Shown: in pieces, positions 1 through 9,200 of the stretch
How positions within the stretch are numbered: position 1 is the first letter of the stretch
Layout of the letters: each line of letters opens with the position of its first letter
IMG/VR virus record: IMGVR_UViG_3300032011_000116
Coordinates: 1 to 25,497 of that record
Source: a virus
Length of the DNA stretch: 25,497 bases
Direction: 5' to 3' (one strand)
Made by a program: the position numbers and the translations under genes
The notes under the pieces: generated by a model
The model's database searches: none
The model's input: the letters and a program-made list of their open reading frames with translations, nothing else
Told to the model about the DNA's origin: nothing

Positions 1-372
1 ATTACAGATGGAAGATATAGAGGTTATAGAAGAATGGTATTAAGTTGGGGCAAACTTAAATATCATTCAAAGCAACTAGTAGTATCAAAACTTACACAAG
101 AAATAAGAAGGTTAGGTCGTGGAAGTGAACTTATGAGTCCTATGACAAGCATGAATAAAGACCGAGGTTTAAGAGTGTCTTCAGATTACAAAGAACCTAG
201 AACAAGTTTAACAAGAAGAGTAGCAGGAACGGCCGCTGGAGCAGTCGTAGGAAGATATGCAGGCAAAAAAATTGCACAAAAGACTGGTGCTAATGTTGAT
301 AAATATAAGAAAGTAGGAACAGGACTAGGTGCAGTTGCAGGTTATTGGGCAAGTGGAAGAAAGAAACAATGA
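1..372 (+). CDS. Basic glycine-zipper-like protein, 5' partial
   Basis: The reading frame is open from the first base, so the start lies outside the window; the first in-window ATG is at 34. The visible part is rich in Arg and Lys. Its last third (from about base 210) is a small-residue segment with GTAAGAVVG and GTGLGAVAGY stretches separated by a charged piece, like a glycine zipper or a pair of membrane-active helices. It ends in a basic tail. The stop overlaps the next start as ATGA (369-372), so the two genes are translationally coupled. I do not recognise the family. A virion-internal or membrane-interacting role is a guess from composition and context. Confidence 0.7.
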   Translation: MTDGRYRGYRRMVLSWGKLKYHSKQLVVSKLTQEIRRLGRGSELMSPMTSMNKDRGLRVSSDYKEPRTSLTRRVAGTAAGAVVGRYAGKKIAQKTGANVDKYKKVGTGLGAVAGYWASGRKKQ

Positions 373-998
373 AAATAAATGAAATACAATCAGATCAAGT
401 AAAAAGTGATGCCGCTAAAGTGGTTGACTTAGTGAGATCTGGACAAGATATTAACCTAGCAGTTGATACATATAAAAATATTCATTCTGGTAAACTAGAT
501 TATGATGCCGCTTTTTCCGCCGCTAGAACCCAAAGCGATGCTGAACAAGGCAGAACGTCGCAACAACGTCAAGACATGGAAGCAAGAGCAAAAGCACAGA
601 AAAAACTAGACGACAAAATAAGAAACAATAAAGCATTAGCAAAAGATAAAGCACAAAGACTTAAAAACAAAGGAACATTTAAAAAAGATGATGATGCTTC
701 AAGAAAACAAAAAGCACAAGGAAGTGATTACACAATCGATCCTGAAACAGGGCAAATGTTTGCAAAAAAAGGTGCAAAAGGAACTTTCTATGGTAACCAA
801 TCAACAGGAAGTTTAGGCTTAGGCAAAGGCAGGCAATCAGTTAAAAAATATCTAGATGATCCGTCATTATTATTAAGCCTTGGAGCAGATGATTTTGATG
901 ATGCTATAAGCAGAGGCTCTGATATTGGCTCAAAGATATTTAAACCTAAAGGAAGTGGCGGAAAAGTAATTCCAAAATACTCTATACGTGATAATTAA
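369..998 (+). CDS. Lys/Gln-rich basic protein, putative internal virion protein
   Basis: 209 residues from the ATG at 369. A TTG start at 345 is also in frame, but the ATG makes a classic ATGA overlap with the upstream stop and yields the N-terminus MKINEI, which matches other genes here (9777, 12190, 13644). The middle is a long charged, probably helical stretch full of Lys, Asp, Gln and Ala. The C-terminal part is Gly/Ser-rich and basic. No enzymatic motif is visible. The MK-hydrophobic-x-E-hydrophobic start resembles T4 capsid-targeting sequences, so packaging in the head is possible. Function is unknown; that it is a real gene is supported by coupling and composition. Confidence 0.7.
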   Translation: MKINEIQSDQVKSDAAKVVDLVRSGQDINLAVDTYKNIHSGKLDYDAAFSAARTQSDAEQGRTSQQRQDMEARAKAQKKLDDKIRNNKALAKDKAQRLKNKGTFKKDDDASRKQKAQGSDYTIDPETGQMFAKKGAKGTFYGNQSTGSLGLGKGRQSVKKYLDDPSLLLSLGADDFDDAISRGSDIGSKIFKPKGSGGKVIPKYSIRDN

Positions 999-1030
999 TC
1001 AATTTTTTCACACAAAAAAATTCAAAATTA

Positions 1031-1038
1031 GATAAATA
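1031..1038 (+). promoter_or_regulatory. T4-type late promoter box GATAAATA
   Basis: GATAAATA differs from the T4 late core TATAAATA only at the first base. By T4 spacing (core at -13 to -6) transcription would start near 1044, giving a leader of about 38 bases before the ATG at 1082. The same octamer precedes seven other genes in this window. Confidence 0.75.
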
Positions 1039-1050
1039 AAAGTAACATAA

Positions 1051-1066
1051 GAGTTTATTGAAACTC
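1051..1066 (+). promoter_or_regulatory. 5' leader hairpin before AGGAG
   Basis: GAGTTT-ATTG-AAACTC is a perfect 6-bp stem with a 4-base loop. It lies about 8 bases from the predicted transcript start and just before the ribosome site AGGAG (1071-1075). It could stabilise the message or position the ribosome. The next gene has an equivalent hairpin. Confidence 0.5.
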
Positions 1067-1081
1067 TAATAGGAGATAAAA

Positions 1082-1426
1082 ATGGCACAATCAAAAGGAA
1101 ACGGAGCCGGTGTTGCACAGTTTGTAACTGGAACACTAGTTTCTAATCATAACTTAAAAGCAATCCTAGTTGACACTGGTGCAAACCTTCAAACAGAAGA
1201 CGATGCAACAAGAGAAGCAGTTGAAAGAGCATTAGGCTTTATTCAACCACTTATGTATGTTATACCATCAGCAAGTGGTGGAGAAATTCATGCAGTTGTT
1301 GATGCAAGTCAATTTGATGCGGCATCTTTACAGAAGCAACTCAGAGGAATTGGAACTGATAACGTAAACAGTTACAACTTTGCAGGCGCAACTGTTACAG
1401 CAGGAACAGGAATGGCTATAAGTTAA
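1082..1426 (+). CDS. Small virion-type protein, paralog 1 of tandem set
   Basis: 114 residues with AGGAG at 1071-1075, well spaced from the ATG. The protein starts MAQ, like the next two genes. It shares with the genes at 1906 and 2338 a pattern of a hydrophobic strand, a polar loop, a strand of the form IHAVVD/YFAVEVD, then a helix S-LQ-LR and a C-terminal A-T-TAG segment. It has its own GATAAATA promoter and an intrinsic terminator, so it is expressed late as a single gene. This suggests a high-copy virion component such as a decoration or tail protein. I recognise no named family, and the structural role is an inference from expression layout. Confidence 0.75.
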   Translation: MAQSKGNGAGVAQFVTGTLVSNHNLKAILVDTGANLQTEDDATREAVERALGFIQPLMYVIPSASGGEIHAVVDASQFDAASLQKQLRGIGTDNVNSYNFAGATVTAGTGMAIS

Positions 1427-1442
1427 TTTTTAATTAACATAG

Positions 1443-1474
1443 AAAAAATGGCGGTTTTAACTGCCATTTTTTTT
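1443..1474 (+). terminator. Intrinsic terminator
   Basis: ATGGCGG (1448-1454), loop TTTTAA, CTGCCAT (1461-1467), one G-T wobble, followed by a run of eight T. It ends the transcript of the 1082 gene just before the next late promoter. Confidence 0.85.
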
Positions 1475-1483
1475 GAGCATTTT

Positions 1484-1491
1484 GATAAATA
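1484..1491 (+). promoter_or_regulatory. T4-type late promoter box GATAAATA
   Basis: Exact GATAAATA, 10 bases after the terminator T-run. The predicted start is near 1497, giving a 58-base leader for the gene at 1555. Confidence 0.75.
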
Positions 1492-1504
1492 TTAGTAACA
1501 ATAA

Positions 1505-1539
1505 AATTAGTCAGACATTTATGAAAAAATTGACTAATT
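1505..1539 (+). promoter_or_regulatory. 5' leader stem-loop
   Basis: AATTAGTCA (1505-1513) pairs perfectly with TGACTAATT (1531-1539), a 9-bp stem with a 17-base loop. It starts about 8 bases after the predicted transcript start and ends just before AGGAG (1543-1547). This mirrors the hairpin in front of the 1082 gene. Confidence 0.5.
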
Positions 1540-1554
1540 ATTAGGAGATTAAAA

Positions 1555-1824
1555 ATGGCACAAGTAGATAGAAGAGCGGCAGACTCAGGTGAGTTCATTG
1601 GTAAAGATGTATTCCTAAAAAGTTTTCAACAACAATCAGGTAACATCAGTGCATCACAATTAACATCACTAGTTAGTTCAGTTCAAAACTTAAACCTTAC
1701 AGTATTAAAAGTAGGTAGTTTTACAGCAGGAACACAAGCAACTGTGAACTTTATACTAGAAGGTGCAGACAATTTAGCAAACGGTGACATAGCGGCACAC
1801 GTTATTGCAGACGTCTCATTCTAA
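1555..1824 (+). CDS. Small virion-type protein, second gene of tandem set
   Basis: 89 residues with AGGAG at 1543-1547. It starts MAQ. Its order of elements (helix with SQLTSLVSSV, strands around LNLTVLKVGSFTAG and ATVNFILEG) is generally like its neighbours, but it is shorter and more diverged, so common descent is less certain than for the 1082 and 1906 genes. It has its own late promoter, leader hairpin and terminator. The expression layout suggests an abundant late protein. No named family is recognised and no enzymatic motif is seen. Confidence 0.72.
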   Translation: MAQVDRRAADSGEFIGKDVFLKSFQQQSGNISASQLTSLVSSVQNLNLTVLKVGSFTAGTQATVNFILEGADNLANGDIAAHVIADVSF

Positions 1825-1840
1825 GTTTATAACTTATTTA

Positions 1841-1867
1841 AAAAGGCAGTTTATACTGCCTTTTTTT
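1841..1867 (+). terminator. Intrinsic terminator
   Basis: AAAAGGCAGT (1841-1850), loop TTAT, ACTGCCTTTT (1855-1864), a perfect 10-bp stem continuing into more T. It sits between the 1555 gene and the next GATAAATA box. Confidence 0.88.
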
Positions 1868-1869
1868 AT

Positions 1870-1877
1870 GATAAATA
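1870..1877 (+). promoter_or_regulatory. T4-type late promoter box GATAAATA
   Basis: Exact GATAAATA immediately after the terminator T-run. The predicted start is near 1883, with a short leader holding GGGAG (1895-1899) before the ATG at 1906. Confidence 0.75.
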
Positions 1878-1905
1878 TTAGCAACAATATATTCGGGAGA
1901 ATAAA

Positions 1906-2238
1906 ATGGCACAAATTAGAGTAAATGGAGCAACATCAGTTGACCAGTTTCTAACAGGTGAACTGAAGCATTTTATTTTAGATGCCGTTGATGCAATTAA
2001 TGTCCATCAATTTGGTTTTACAGCATCAGGCAATCCTAAAGGTGGAGAAGCGGCTCTTTCAGCAATGGGACTAGTAGCAAATCCAGTAATATTAAATACA
2101 CATGCTTCGAATACAAGAATATTATACTTTGCAGTAGAGGTTGATGGAATTTCAAATTCCGCTTTACAATCAGCATTAAGATCAAATACTTCTTTTGCTA
2201 ATGCAACAATTACAGCAGGAAGTTATTCAGTAGTATAA
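1906..2238 (+). CDS. Small virion-type protein, paralog of the 1082 gene
   Basis: 110 residues starting MAQ, with GGGAG about 6 bases before the ATG. It aligns by eye with the 1082 protein: QF-TGEL near the N-terminus, a VILNTHAS segment matching VIPSAS, YFAVEVD matching IHAVVD, a helix SALQSALR matching SLQKQLR, and the shared ending FANATITAG / FAGATVTAG. Divergence is high, so the duplication is old. It is transcribed alone between a late promoter and a strong terminator. A high-copy virion component is likely; which one is unknown. Confidence 0.75.
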   Translation: MAQIRVNGATSVDQFLTGELKHFILDAVDAINVHQFGFTASGNPKGGEAALSAMGLVANPVILNTHASNTRILYFAVEVDGISNSALQSALRSNTSFANATITAGSYSVV

Positions 2239-2260
2239 TAAAATTGAAAAATTTAAAATT

Positions 2261-2285
2261 AGCACTCTCCGGAGTGCTTTTTTTT
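2261..2285 (+). terminator. Intrinsic terminator
   Basis: AGCACTC-TCCG-GAGTGCT (2261-2278) is a perfect 7-bp stem with a tetraloop, followed by eight T. It closes the third single-gene unit. Confidence 0.9.
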
Positions 2286-2307
2286 GACCCCATGGTCGGC
2301 AACTTCT

Positions 2308-2315
2308 GATAAATA
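2308..2315 (+). promoter_or_regulatory. T4-type late promoter box GATAAATA
   Basis: Exact GATAAATA with predicted start near 2321 and AGGAGA (2327-2332) before the ATG at 2338. No terminator follows the 2338 gene, so this promoter may also supply the downstream block. Confidence 0.75.
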
Positions 2316-2337
2316 GTGTAATATACAGGAGACACAC

Positions 2338-2742
2338 ATGAGTTTAACAAGAAGTGGCGCAATGGGAAGTTCCGAGGTTGTTTCAGGCAATATCGAGTTC
2401 TACACATTGTTTACAAAGTTAGACATTACACAAACAGGCGATTACAGTGACAACAGTCAAAAGGATTTTGAAAGTGTTGTTCAGTGTATAGGCTTAAGAG
2501 CAATGCCTGTGGTGATGAACGAACCCGTAGAACTTAGCGGTTCTGGGGCATTTGTTTTAGAAAATTATGGTGCACCAACACTTACAGGAGCAGGTTGGAT
2601 TTATAAATTTGCTTTTGAAAGAGAAGGAGTGCATACTATAACAACTTTAACAGATGAATTAAATGGAATAGTATTGAATGCGGGAACAATTGATACAAAG
2701 AGTTCTGTAAATATGGAATTCACTAAACAAGATTTATTATAG
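2338..2742 (+). CDS. Small virion-type protein, diverged paralog
   Basis: 134 residues with AGGAGA before the ATG. It shares the arrangement of the 1082 and 1906 proteins: a GLRAMPVVMN segment matching GLVANPVILN, then a GWIYKFAFEREG strand pair matching ILYFAVEVDG, a helix, and an A-G-T ending. It carries a longer middle loop and a longer C-terminus. It has its own late promoter but no terminator, so its transcript probably runs into the following genes. A virion structural role is likely by context and kinship; the exact role is unknown. Confidence 0.72.
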   Translation: MSLTRSGAMGSSEVVSGNIEFYTLFTKLDITQTGDYSDNSQKDFESVVQCIGLRAMPVVMNEPVELSGSGAFVLENYGAPTLTGAGWIYKFAFEREGVHTITTLTDELNGIVLNAGTIDTKSSVNMEFTKQDLL

Positions 2743-2751
2743 AGATAAACA

Positions 2752-2991
2752 ATGCCAAGAAAATCAGAGCCAGAACAAGAATTAAAACCTTACGTAGAAA
2801 AGGGCAATATAGAAGCACATATTATTGCAGATATGTTGAGGATAGAAAGCATTACTGCAGAATTACGAGAGTTCAAAGAAACAACAAAAAGCAGATTAGA
2901 CAAATTAGAAAGTTGGATAATTGCTATTGTTGGGTTGACATTTACATCTCTGATTAGTATAATAATAGGTATAGTAATTAATTTAATATGA
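2752..2991 (+). CDS. Small coiled-coil protein with C-terminal membrane helix
   Basis: 79 residues. Residues about 25-55 are a charged helix with heptad-like hydrophobics (IADMLRIESITAELREF). Residues about 56-79 form one strongly hydrophobic helix ending the protein. The layout (coiled coil, then one C-terminal transmembrane helix) resembles XhlA-type haemolysin/holin-associated proteins and some lysis accessories. That resemblance is structural only, so a lysis or membrane role is tentative. A consensus sigma70-type promoter lies inside its last codons. The stop overlaps the next start by 4 bases. Confidence 0.65.
   Translation: MPRKSEPEQELKPYVEKGNIEAHIIADMLRIESITAELREFKETTKSRLDKLESWIIAIVGLTFTSLISIIIGIVINLI
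2935..2963 (+). promoter_or_regulatory. Perfect consensus sigma70 promoter inside a gene
   Basis: TTGACA (2935-2940), a 17-base spacer, TATAAT (2958-2963). Both hexamers and the spacing are the exact sigma70 consensus. It lies within the membrane-helix codons of the 2752 gene. The predicted start near 2970 gives a leader of about 18 bases before the ATG at 2988. It would give host-polymerase (early) transcription of the basic protein and possibly the giant gene behind it. Confidence 0.7.
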
Positions 2992-3272
2992 TATTAGAAG
3001 ATATAACACAAGACTTAGTTGTTGAAAACAGAATGGTCTGGCGCAAGATGGGGAACAAAGTAGTTCGTGCTGTCAGGTGCACATCTGGTCACAGGAAAGG
3101 TCGTGTTGTTTCTAAATCACAACAATGTAGTGCGCCAATCAATATGAAAAAACGCATGACAATCAAAAAGACTAAAGCAAAAATGGGTGCAAGGATCTCA
3201 AGAAAATCACAAAGAACAAAAAGAATGAATCCTGCAAGTAGAAGAGTAAGAGCATTAAACAAGAGAAGATAA
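2988..3272 (+). CDS. Very basic small protein with RCTSG-RKGRVVS motif
   Basis: 94 residues, extremely rich in Lys and Arg. The N-terminal third is less charged. A core around residues 30-40 reads VRCTSGHRKGRVVS, followed by a second Cys (SQQC) and a long basic tail ending PASRRVRALNKRR. Similar RCT-G-RKGR-VS proteins with basic tails are, to my memory, common in environmental T4-like phages without a known function. Nucleic-acid binding is likely from composition. The start overlaps the previous stop; no good ribosome site is visible, so coupling is probable. The stop abuts the next ATG. Confidence 0.72.
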   Translation: MILEDITQDLVVENRMVWRKMGNKVVRAVRCTSGHRKGRVVSKSQQCSAPINMKKRMTIKKTKAKMGARISRKSQRTKRMNPASRRVRALNKRR

Positions 3273-6200
3273 ATGAAATTTACTGAAGTAAAAACATTAG
3301 AACATTTATTAAAAGAATATGCTACACCAGTAGGACAACAAACCACTGGTAATACTGGTATAGGTTCAGTTGCTAAAAAAATGGCTGGACAAGCCGGTAA
3401 ATCTTTAAGTAAAAAAGTAGGCGGTAGTGTTGGTTCTGCAACTAGCATGGCTGGACAAGCCATTAAAGGTGCTGACAGTAAAACTACTCAAAGGTTAAAA
3501 AGTATAGCATCACCCAAGACCAGCAAAGCAAAAATAACATTAAGTCCAACAATAAATGGCGAAAGAAATATAGCCGAGCCAGTAGTAAAAACAAAAGCAG
3601 GAAAAGTAGAAAAAGGTGCAGATATATACGACCAATATGGTAACTATGCAGGTAAAGTTGATTCACCATTAGGTGATAATTCTGCAGGTGCTGGAGCAGA
3701 TGCAGTAGCAATCTTAAACAAGAACAATAAGTATGAAGTTAAAACAGGCGACGATGAAGTGTTTGTGCAAAATCCAGAAGCCAAAGAAGTCGATGAAGGG
3801 AAACTCAGCAAGATAGCAAATCGCAGAGGTAAAAAGAGAAAGATTAAAAAATTAAAACGCATACTTAAAAAAATAAATAGAAAAAGTTTAAAAGAAGCAG
3901 ATCCAAAACTTTTTGAAATAAACTTCAACAGACAAAGTGTAGCCAAAGAGGCTTTAGATGCTCCAGTAAGATGTGGATTTGAAGCCGAAACATTTTTCTA
4001 TAATGCTGATAGCAGAACTGCTAGTGACGATGTAGACAACATGAGTATCAGTGATGTTGAATACGAATTTGGTGACTTACCAGATAGTGCATATGAATAC
4101 TATCAAGACTGGCTTCGTGAAAAAGCAATGGACGAGTATTTGCCTGATCTTATAGATAATTGGATAGAAGAAAATCGTGACGAAGATGAATACATTCAAG
4201 ACTTTATGGATTCTGGTAATGGTCCCACAGAAGATGCTGTCGAAGAATACAAAGAAAATTATAAAGAAGATAACCCTAACGAATACGAAAATCGTGAAGA
4301 AGATGGTTGGGAGTTGGATAACTGGGCCAGAGACTTTATCAACGAAGAGTATGAAGATGAATACGAAGACTTCCTAAGAGATATAGCAAACGATGAAGAC
4401 CATCTGGTTGATGATGCTGTAGAAGAAGCCGAAGGCGATTATTCTATGGACGAGTATGTAAGCGATCAATATTATAGTATGAGTGAATTCTTAGATGACT
4501 TCAGTTATGACTACTCTAGAGAAAACGCCGGTGTCGACCAAGTAGCAGATATTTTACATAATTGGATCAACAAAAGCAGTGAATTCAAAGACTATCCAGA
4601 AGTAGGTGATTACGGAGATACTTATACAACAAGTGCTTATTCAGTAGAGCCTGACAGCAGTATAGAAGCAGACGAGGGTGCAGGGGCTGAAATTATATCT
4701 CCAGTATTTAGTAGTCCTAGACAGATGCTTAGAGAAATGAAAAGTTTATTTGAATGGGGAGAAGATCAGTTCGGCACTAATAACTCAACAGGCTTACATG
4801 TTACTATGAGTTGGCAAGCGGAAAAGAAAGATCCAAACAAATTAAAAATGGCATTGCTATTAGGTGATCCATACTTACTAGCAGAATTTGGAAGACTTAA
4901 AAATACTTATACTAAAAGTCAATATAATAGTTTACTAAAATACGCAAGTGACATACAAAAGGGTCAAGATAACAATCTAAAAGCATTAGAAAACCAATTA
5001 TCAAAAGGTATAGATAGTGGTAAATTTAATAGCATACATTTTAAAGACGAAAGAGATGATTCGACAGGCAATAAACTAATAGAATTTAGAATTGCTGGTG
5101 GCTCAGATTACAGTCTAATGTATAACGAGATTGTAAAAGCAGTTGTGCGATATGCTACTGTAATGAAAGCAGGATATGATGATGAGGCTTACAAAAAAGA
5201 TTATATCAATGCTTTATACAGAATACTTAACAAATCCCAAGAACCATCAGAAAGAGATATAGATAGATTAGCAAAAATTGACCATCCAGTAATTACTTCT
5301 GCTAAAGAAATTGTAAGCAAAAAAGAATACTTCGACGTTCTTAATAAATTAGAAATGAGTGTAACATATTTTGACACATATAAAAAACTGATACAACCTG
5401 ATGCTGACAAAAAATGGAAACAGAGTATAAAAGATTATCAAAAAGGAACTGGCAGAGATCCAAGTTGGATGGGCGAAAGCATCAACGAAGACGAAATTAC
5501 AGGTTATGTAGAACCAGATAGAGTAATGCCAAGCAAGATGGCTCCTTTAAAGTTAAAGCAGGCACAAGAAGCCTTTGGTCAAGCAGTAGCAATGTTGGCA
5601 AAACAACTTGCACAAAAAACAGCAAGAGCAACACCTAGGTCAGTAAATATAGGTCACTTTAGAAAGTATGCTGGAGAGTTAAAACTAGACCAAAAAGATT
5701 TAGAAAAACTTTTAGTTCAAAGCATAGACGATGCAAATTATGATAATTTAGAAAACGATAAAGAAAAACATAATGTTTTACAGCAAGGTATAGCAAAACT
5801 ATTTAAGAAAGATATTATAGGTAAGGCTGAATTTTTTGACAGTCAAGAATTTGATATTATTGCCGATGGCTTATGGCAATACTTTCAAAATGAGGACGCA
5901 AAAGACAATTTAGTATTAGATAAACTTGCAGAATTATTTGTAAATGTTAATCCGAGAAACGAAAAAGATAAAGTTAGAGATGAATTAATCGACCTCAGCA
6001 AAAAAAGACAAAAAAATGAAATGTATAGATATTTGTCTAATAACCATAGTAATCATGTAAGGGGTTCACTCCTAGCATCAGATATGCTTAGTAGTAGAAA
6101 AGCAATTGAAGAACTTAAAGCATTCTTAGAAAAATATTCAGGTTACGAACACCCCGTAAGTAGAGATCATCATATTAACATTAGAAGTGATGATAATTAC

Positions 6201-9200
6201 GGTAATGTATATCAAATGAATATGATTCAAAAAATGAGACAGAGGATAAGAATTCTAAACAGTATGCAGAAAACTGACCAAACAAAATATGAAAGCATTA
6301 AAAAACAGTTAATAAAACTTGGTCTAAACTATTTAGAAGAATTGAAACCATATGATCCACCGCCAGAACCTTACTCATGGGATGATACCAACGGAAGTGA
6401 TATGATGAGTTTTCGAAATATGGAACATTGGAATAACACTATGGACTCCATTGTTAAATTAGGCGATGACGATGATACCACTTATAACTTTAGTGGTCGA
6501 TATGATGATATTGTGTTTAGTTGTATTTGGTTATCAGAATATTATGAAAGAGTTCAAAATTATGGTGCACCTAAAGATAAATTTTTAAGATCGCTTATTA
6601 AAAATAGATTTAAAGCAATCAAAGAATTCTTATCTGGATTTGATAAAATTTTCCAAGCAGAGGGATTTGCAAATTTAGAAAAAGAAATTGCTGGTAAAAA
6701 TCAGTTAGACAAACGTAATAAAGATTTTGAAAAAAATGTTAGAGATAAATCTTTAGCAGAAATAAATATTCCTGCTCATAGTTTTGTGTATATTGAATGG
6801 AGTCTTCAAGGCAATTTACAAGATGTAGATTTAGATGAAGAAGATAATGAAATGAATGATTGGTTCAAGCGAACTGTAGTAAAAGAATTACAAAACAGTT
6901 GGTCGCATCAAGACGGAGGAAACAGGTTAATATATGTCATTCCAGGGGCGCATTGGGAACAAGCCAAAGATGCAAATGAAGGATTAGAAATAATAGATAG
7001 AGAATCAAAAGAGGATAATTTTTACCATAATTGGCGCAAAAGAGGTTATCAAAAAATATTGCAAAAGTTTACAAGAACGTATAATACCAAATTTAGTAGA
7101 CTTACAGACGAAGACGAAGGTGAGTATAAACTCGCTGATAGAAATTTTTACAAGGAACTAAATAGGTTAAATGTTGAGGTAACTAGAAAAGGTGATAGTA
7201 GAAGAGGTGCTCCTGGACAAAGTGATTTAATAAAACCTGAAGAATTAGAAAATCCAAAAAGCGGAGAACCTATTAATAGAAGTTCTGCAATGATGTGGGA
7301 GCAGTCTACAGAAGATGCTGAGCAAAAACGTTTTGATGCTTTTGATTGGAGCAGTTATCCGGAAGAATTTAAAGAAGCAGTTGCTGAAATGATGAAGAAT
7401 CATACTCAAACACACGGTAATTTTAGAGTAGCAATGAGTGACGTGATAGATAAAATTAACCAAAAAGAAGTTAATATACCTTTGAAAAAACAAAACAATA
7501 TACAAGGTATGATAAATGCGGCTGGTGTAGAAGACATGGATGGTGACAGTTCAAACGGTATAGCAAGTAAAACAAATTGGAGTAACTTAGCAGACTACTT
7601 AGGAATAGAACGTGGTGTTAATGACCAAGGTCCTAACTTACTTAAAAAAGTTTATGATCAATACGACGGCAACCACGAATGGCGACCAGAACCTGACCCA
7701 GATGCATGTTGTATGCCAAGATGGTCCTCCGCAGTTAAGGCCGCATATGAATATATCAAAACAAATTATAATGTAAGTGCTGGAAACTATTTTAGAAAAG
7801 ATGCAGACGGTAACGACGGTGATAATGTAAGTAGTGTGCATAGCACGCCGGACCAACAAGTGAACACAGATTACGACAAAGCCAGAGAAGACCATCCAGG
7901 GTTTAATACAATGATGCAAAATGGTATGCAGAATTACTTAGTGCGTGGCCAAGTAAATGACCTAGTAGGATTTTTAAACAATCCAAGCAATGATAATGTT
8001 TTCAAATCGGCGGTTTTAAATACTTTAGCAAATCGATTTGAGGTCAATCCTGGAAATCCTTTTAATAGTTTCCAAGATGCATTAGCAGTTACTCGTAGAC
8101 ACGGTTATGAAAGTGTATTTGATAAATTTGAGAAACTTCCGTTAGAAGAACAACTTATTAAATTACAAAAAATAGACAGTAAAAAAATAGACAAAGTATT
8201 AGAGGGCGGTGTTAAACAGTTGGCTTATGATAAAGAATGGGATAGAATGCATTCTAGAGACAATGTTCAAGTGTCAAGACCTAATCCTATGAAAGTTGTT
8301 AAACCTTACAATCCAGCACAACATAAAGAAGCAATGATCAAAAACAAAATGGATAGTCAGAAGATAACAAGACAACAAGCAGAAGCACAGATAGCCGCAA
8401 TGTTACGAAAGCCTGAAAATCAAGATTATTTTACAGCAAATGCAGATAAGAAAAGACAAGATAAGAAAAATAACGTTACAGAGAGTGTGCCAAATAATAC
8501 AAAAGTAAGAATGATTAATAAAATATTATCAGATCATTTTCCAGCAAGTGATTTGAAAAAACAAATGGATGCCTACTTTGCTATACCTGACCCACAAATG
8601 TTAAAAGACTTCAGGAAAAGACGTGCAGAAGCAGGAGATGATGTATGTTTAAGACCTATATTAAGGAACTATATACAAATGAAATTACATCCTAAACTAC
8701 ACTCAGCAATAAACTTAAACGAAAGCAAAGACGATTTAATTGCAAAAATTGATGCATTACCTGATGATGAAGGCACAAAAAAATTAGTTAATTACATAGA
8801 ACAATTAATTGACGATATGGGTGTAGGCGGAAAAATACAAAGTTTAAGTAATGAATTAGAAGTTATAGATGATATAGATGTTAAAAAGGCTATTAATCAA
8901 ATTGCAAAAATTATAGCAAGTATTGAGATGAGTCCTCAAGAAAGAGCACAATTATTTGTAGATTGGAAAGCAGACAAATTAGTAAATGTTGACGCATTAC
9001 TATCTACTTCAACAGTAAGTTTAGAAACTATTTTTAAAGGTTACGGAGAAAAAGGCGAAAGCCACGTAACTGAGTTAGTAGATGATTTAAATCAAGTAGT
9101 GCAGTATGGTATAGGCCCAGGTGAATTTGCATTATCAGTATTGTCACAGAGAATAGAAGGTATAGGTGCATCGTCTGGTGCTGATGATGATGGGCCAGAG

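Noticed and set aside
345-368. TTG start extending the 369 gene upstream
   Set aside because: The ATG at 369 gives an ATGA overlap and an N-terminus matching neighbouring genes.
2284-2312. TTGACC-17-TGATAA as a sigma70 promoter
   Set aside because: Weak match that coincides with a terminator T-run and the GATAAATA box, which explains the site better.
3269-3276. GATAAATG as a late promoter for the giant gene
   Set aside because: It includes the start codon itself and lacks the final A, so the transcript would begin inside the gene.
3089-3946. Three minus-strand open frames opposite the basic protein and the start of the giant gene
   Set aside because: They mirror Lys-rich codons of convincing plus-strand genes, have Phe/Leu-rich composition typical of antisense of AAA/GAA-rich DNA, and lack ribosome sites.
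4177-4377. Plus-strand open frame in another frame within the acidic insert
   Set aside because: Arises from GAA/GAT-rich codons read out of frame; no ribosome site or promoter.
7245-7919. Minus-strand open frames inside the giant gene
   Set aside because: Cys/His/Ile-rich antisense translations without start signals, fully inside a continuous plus-strand gene.
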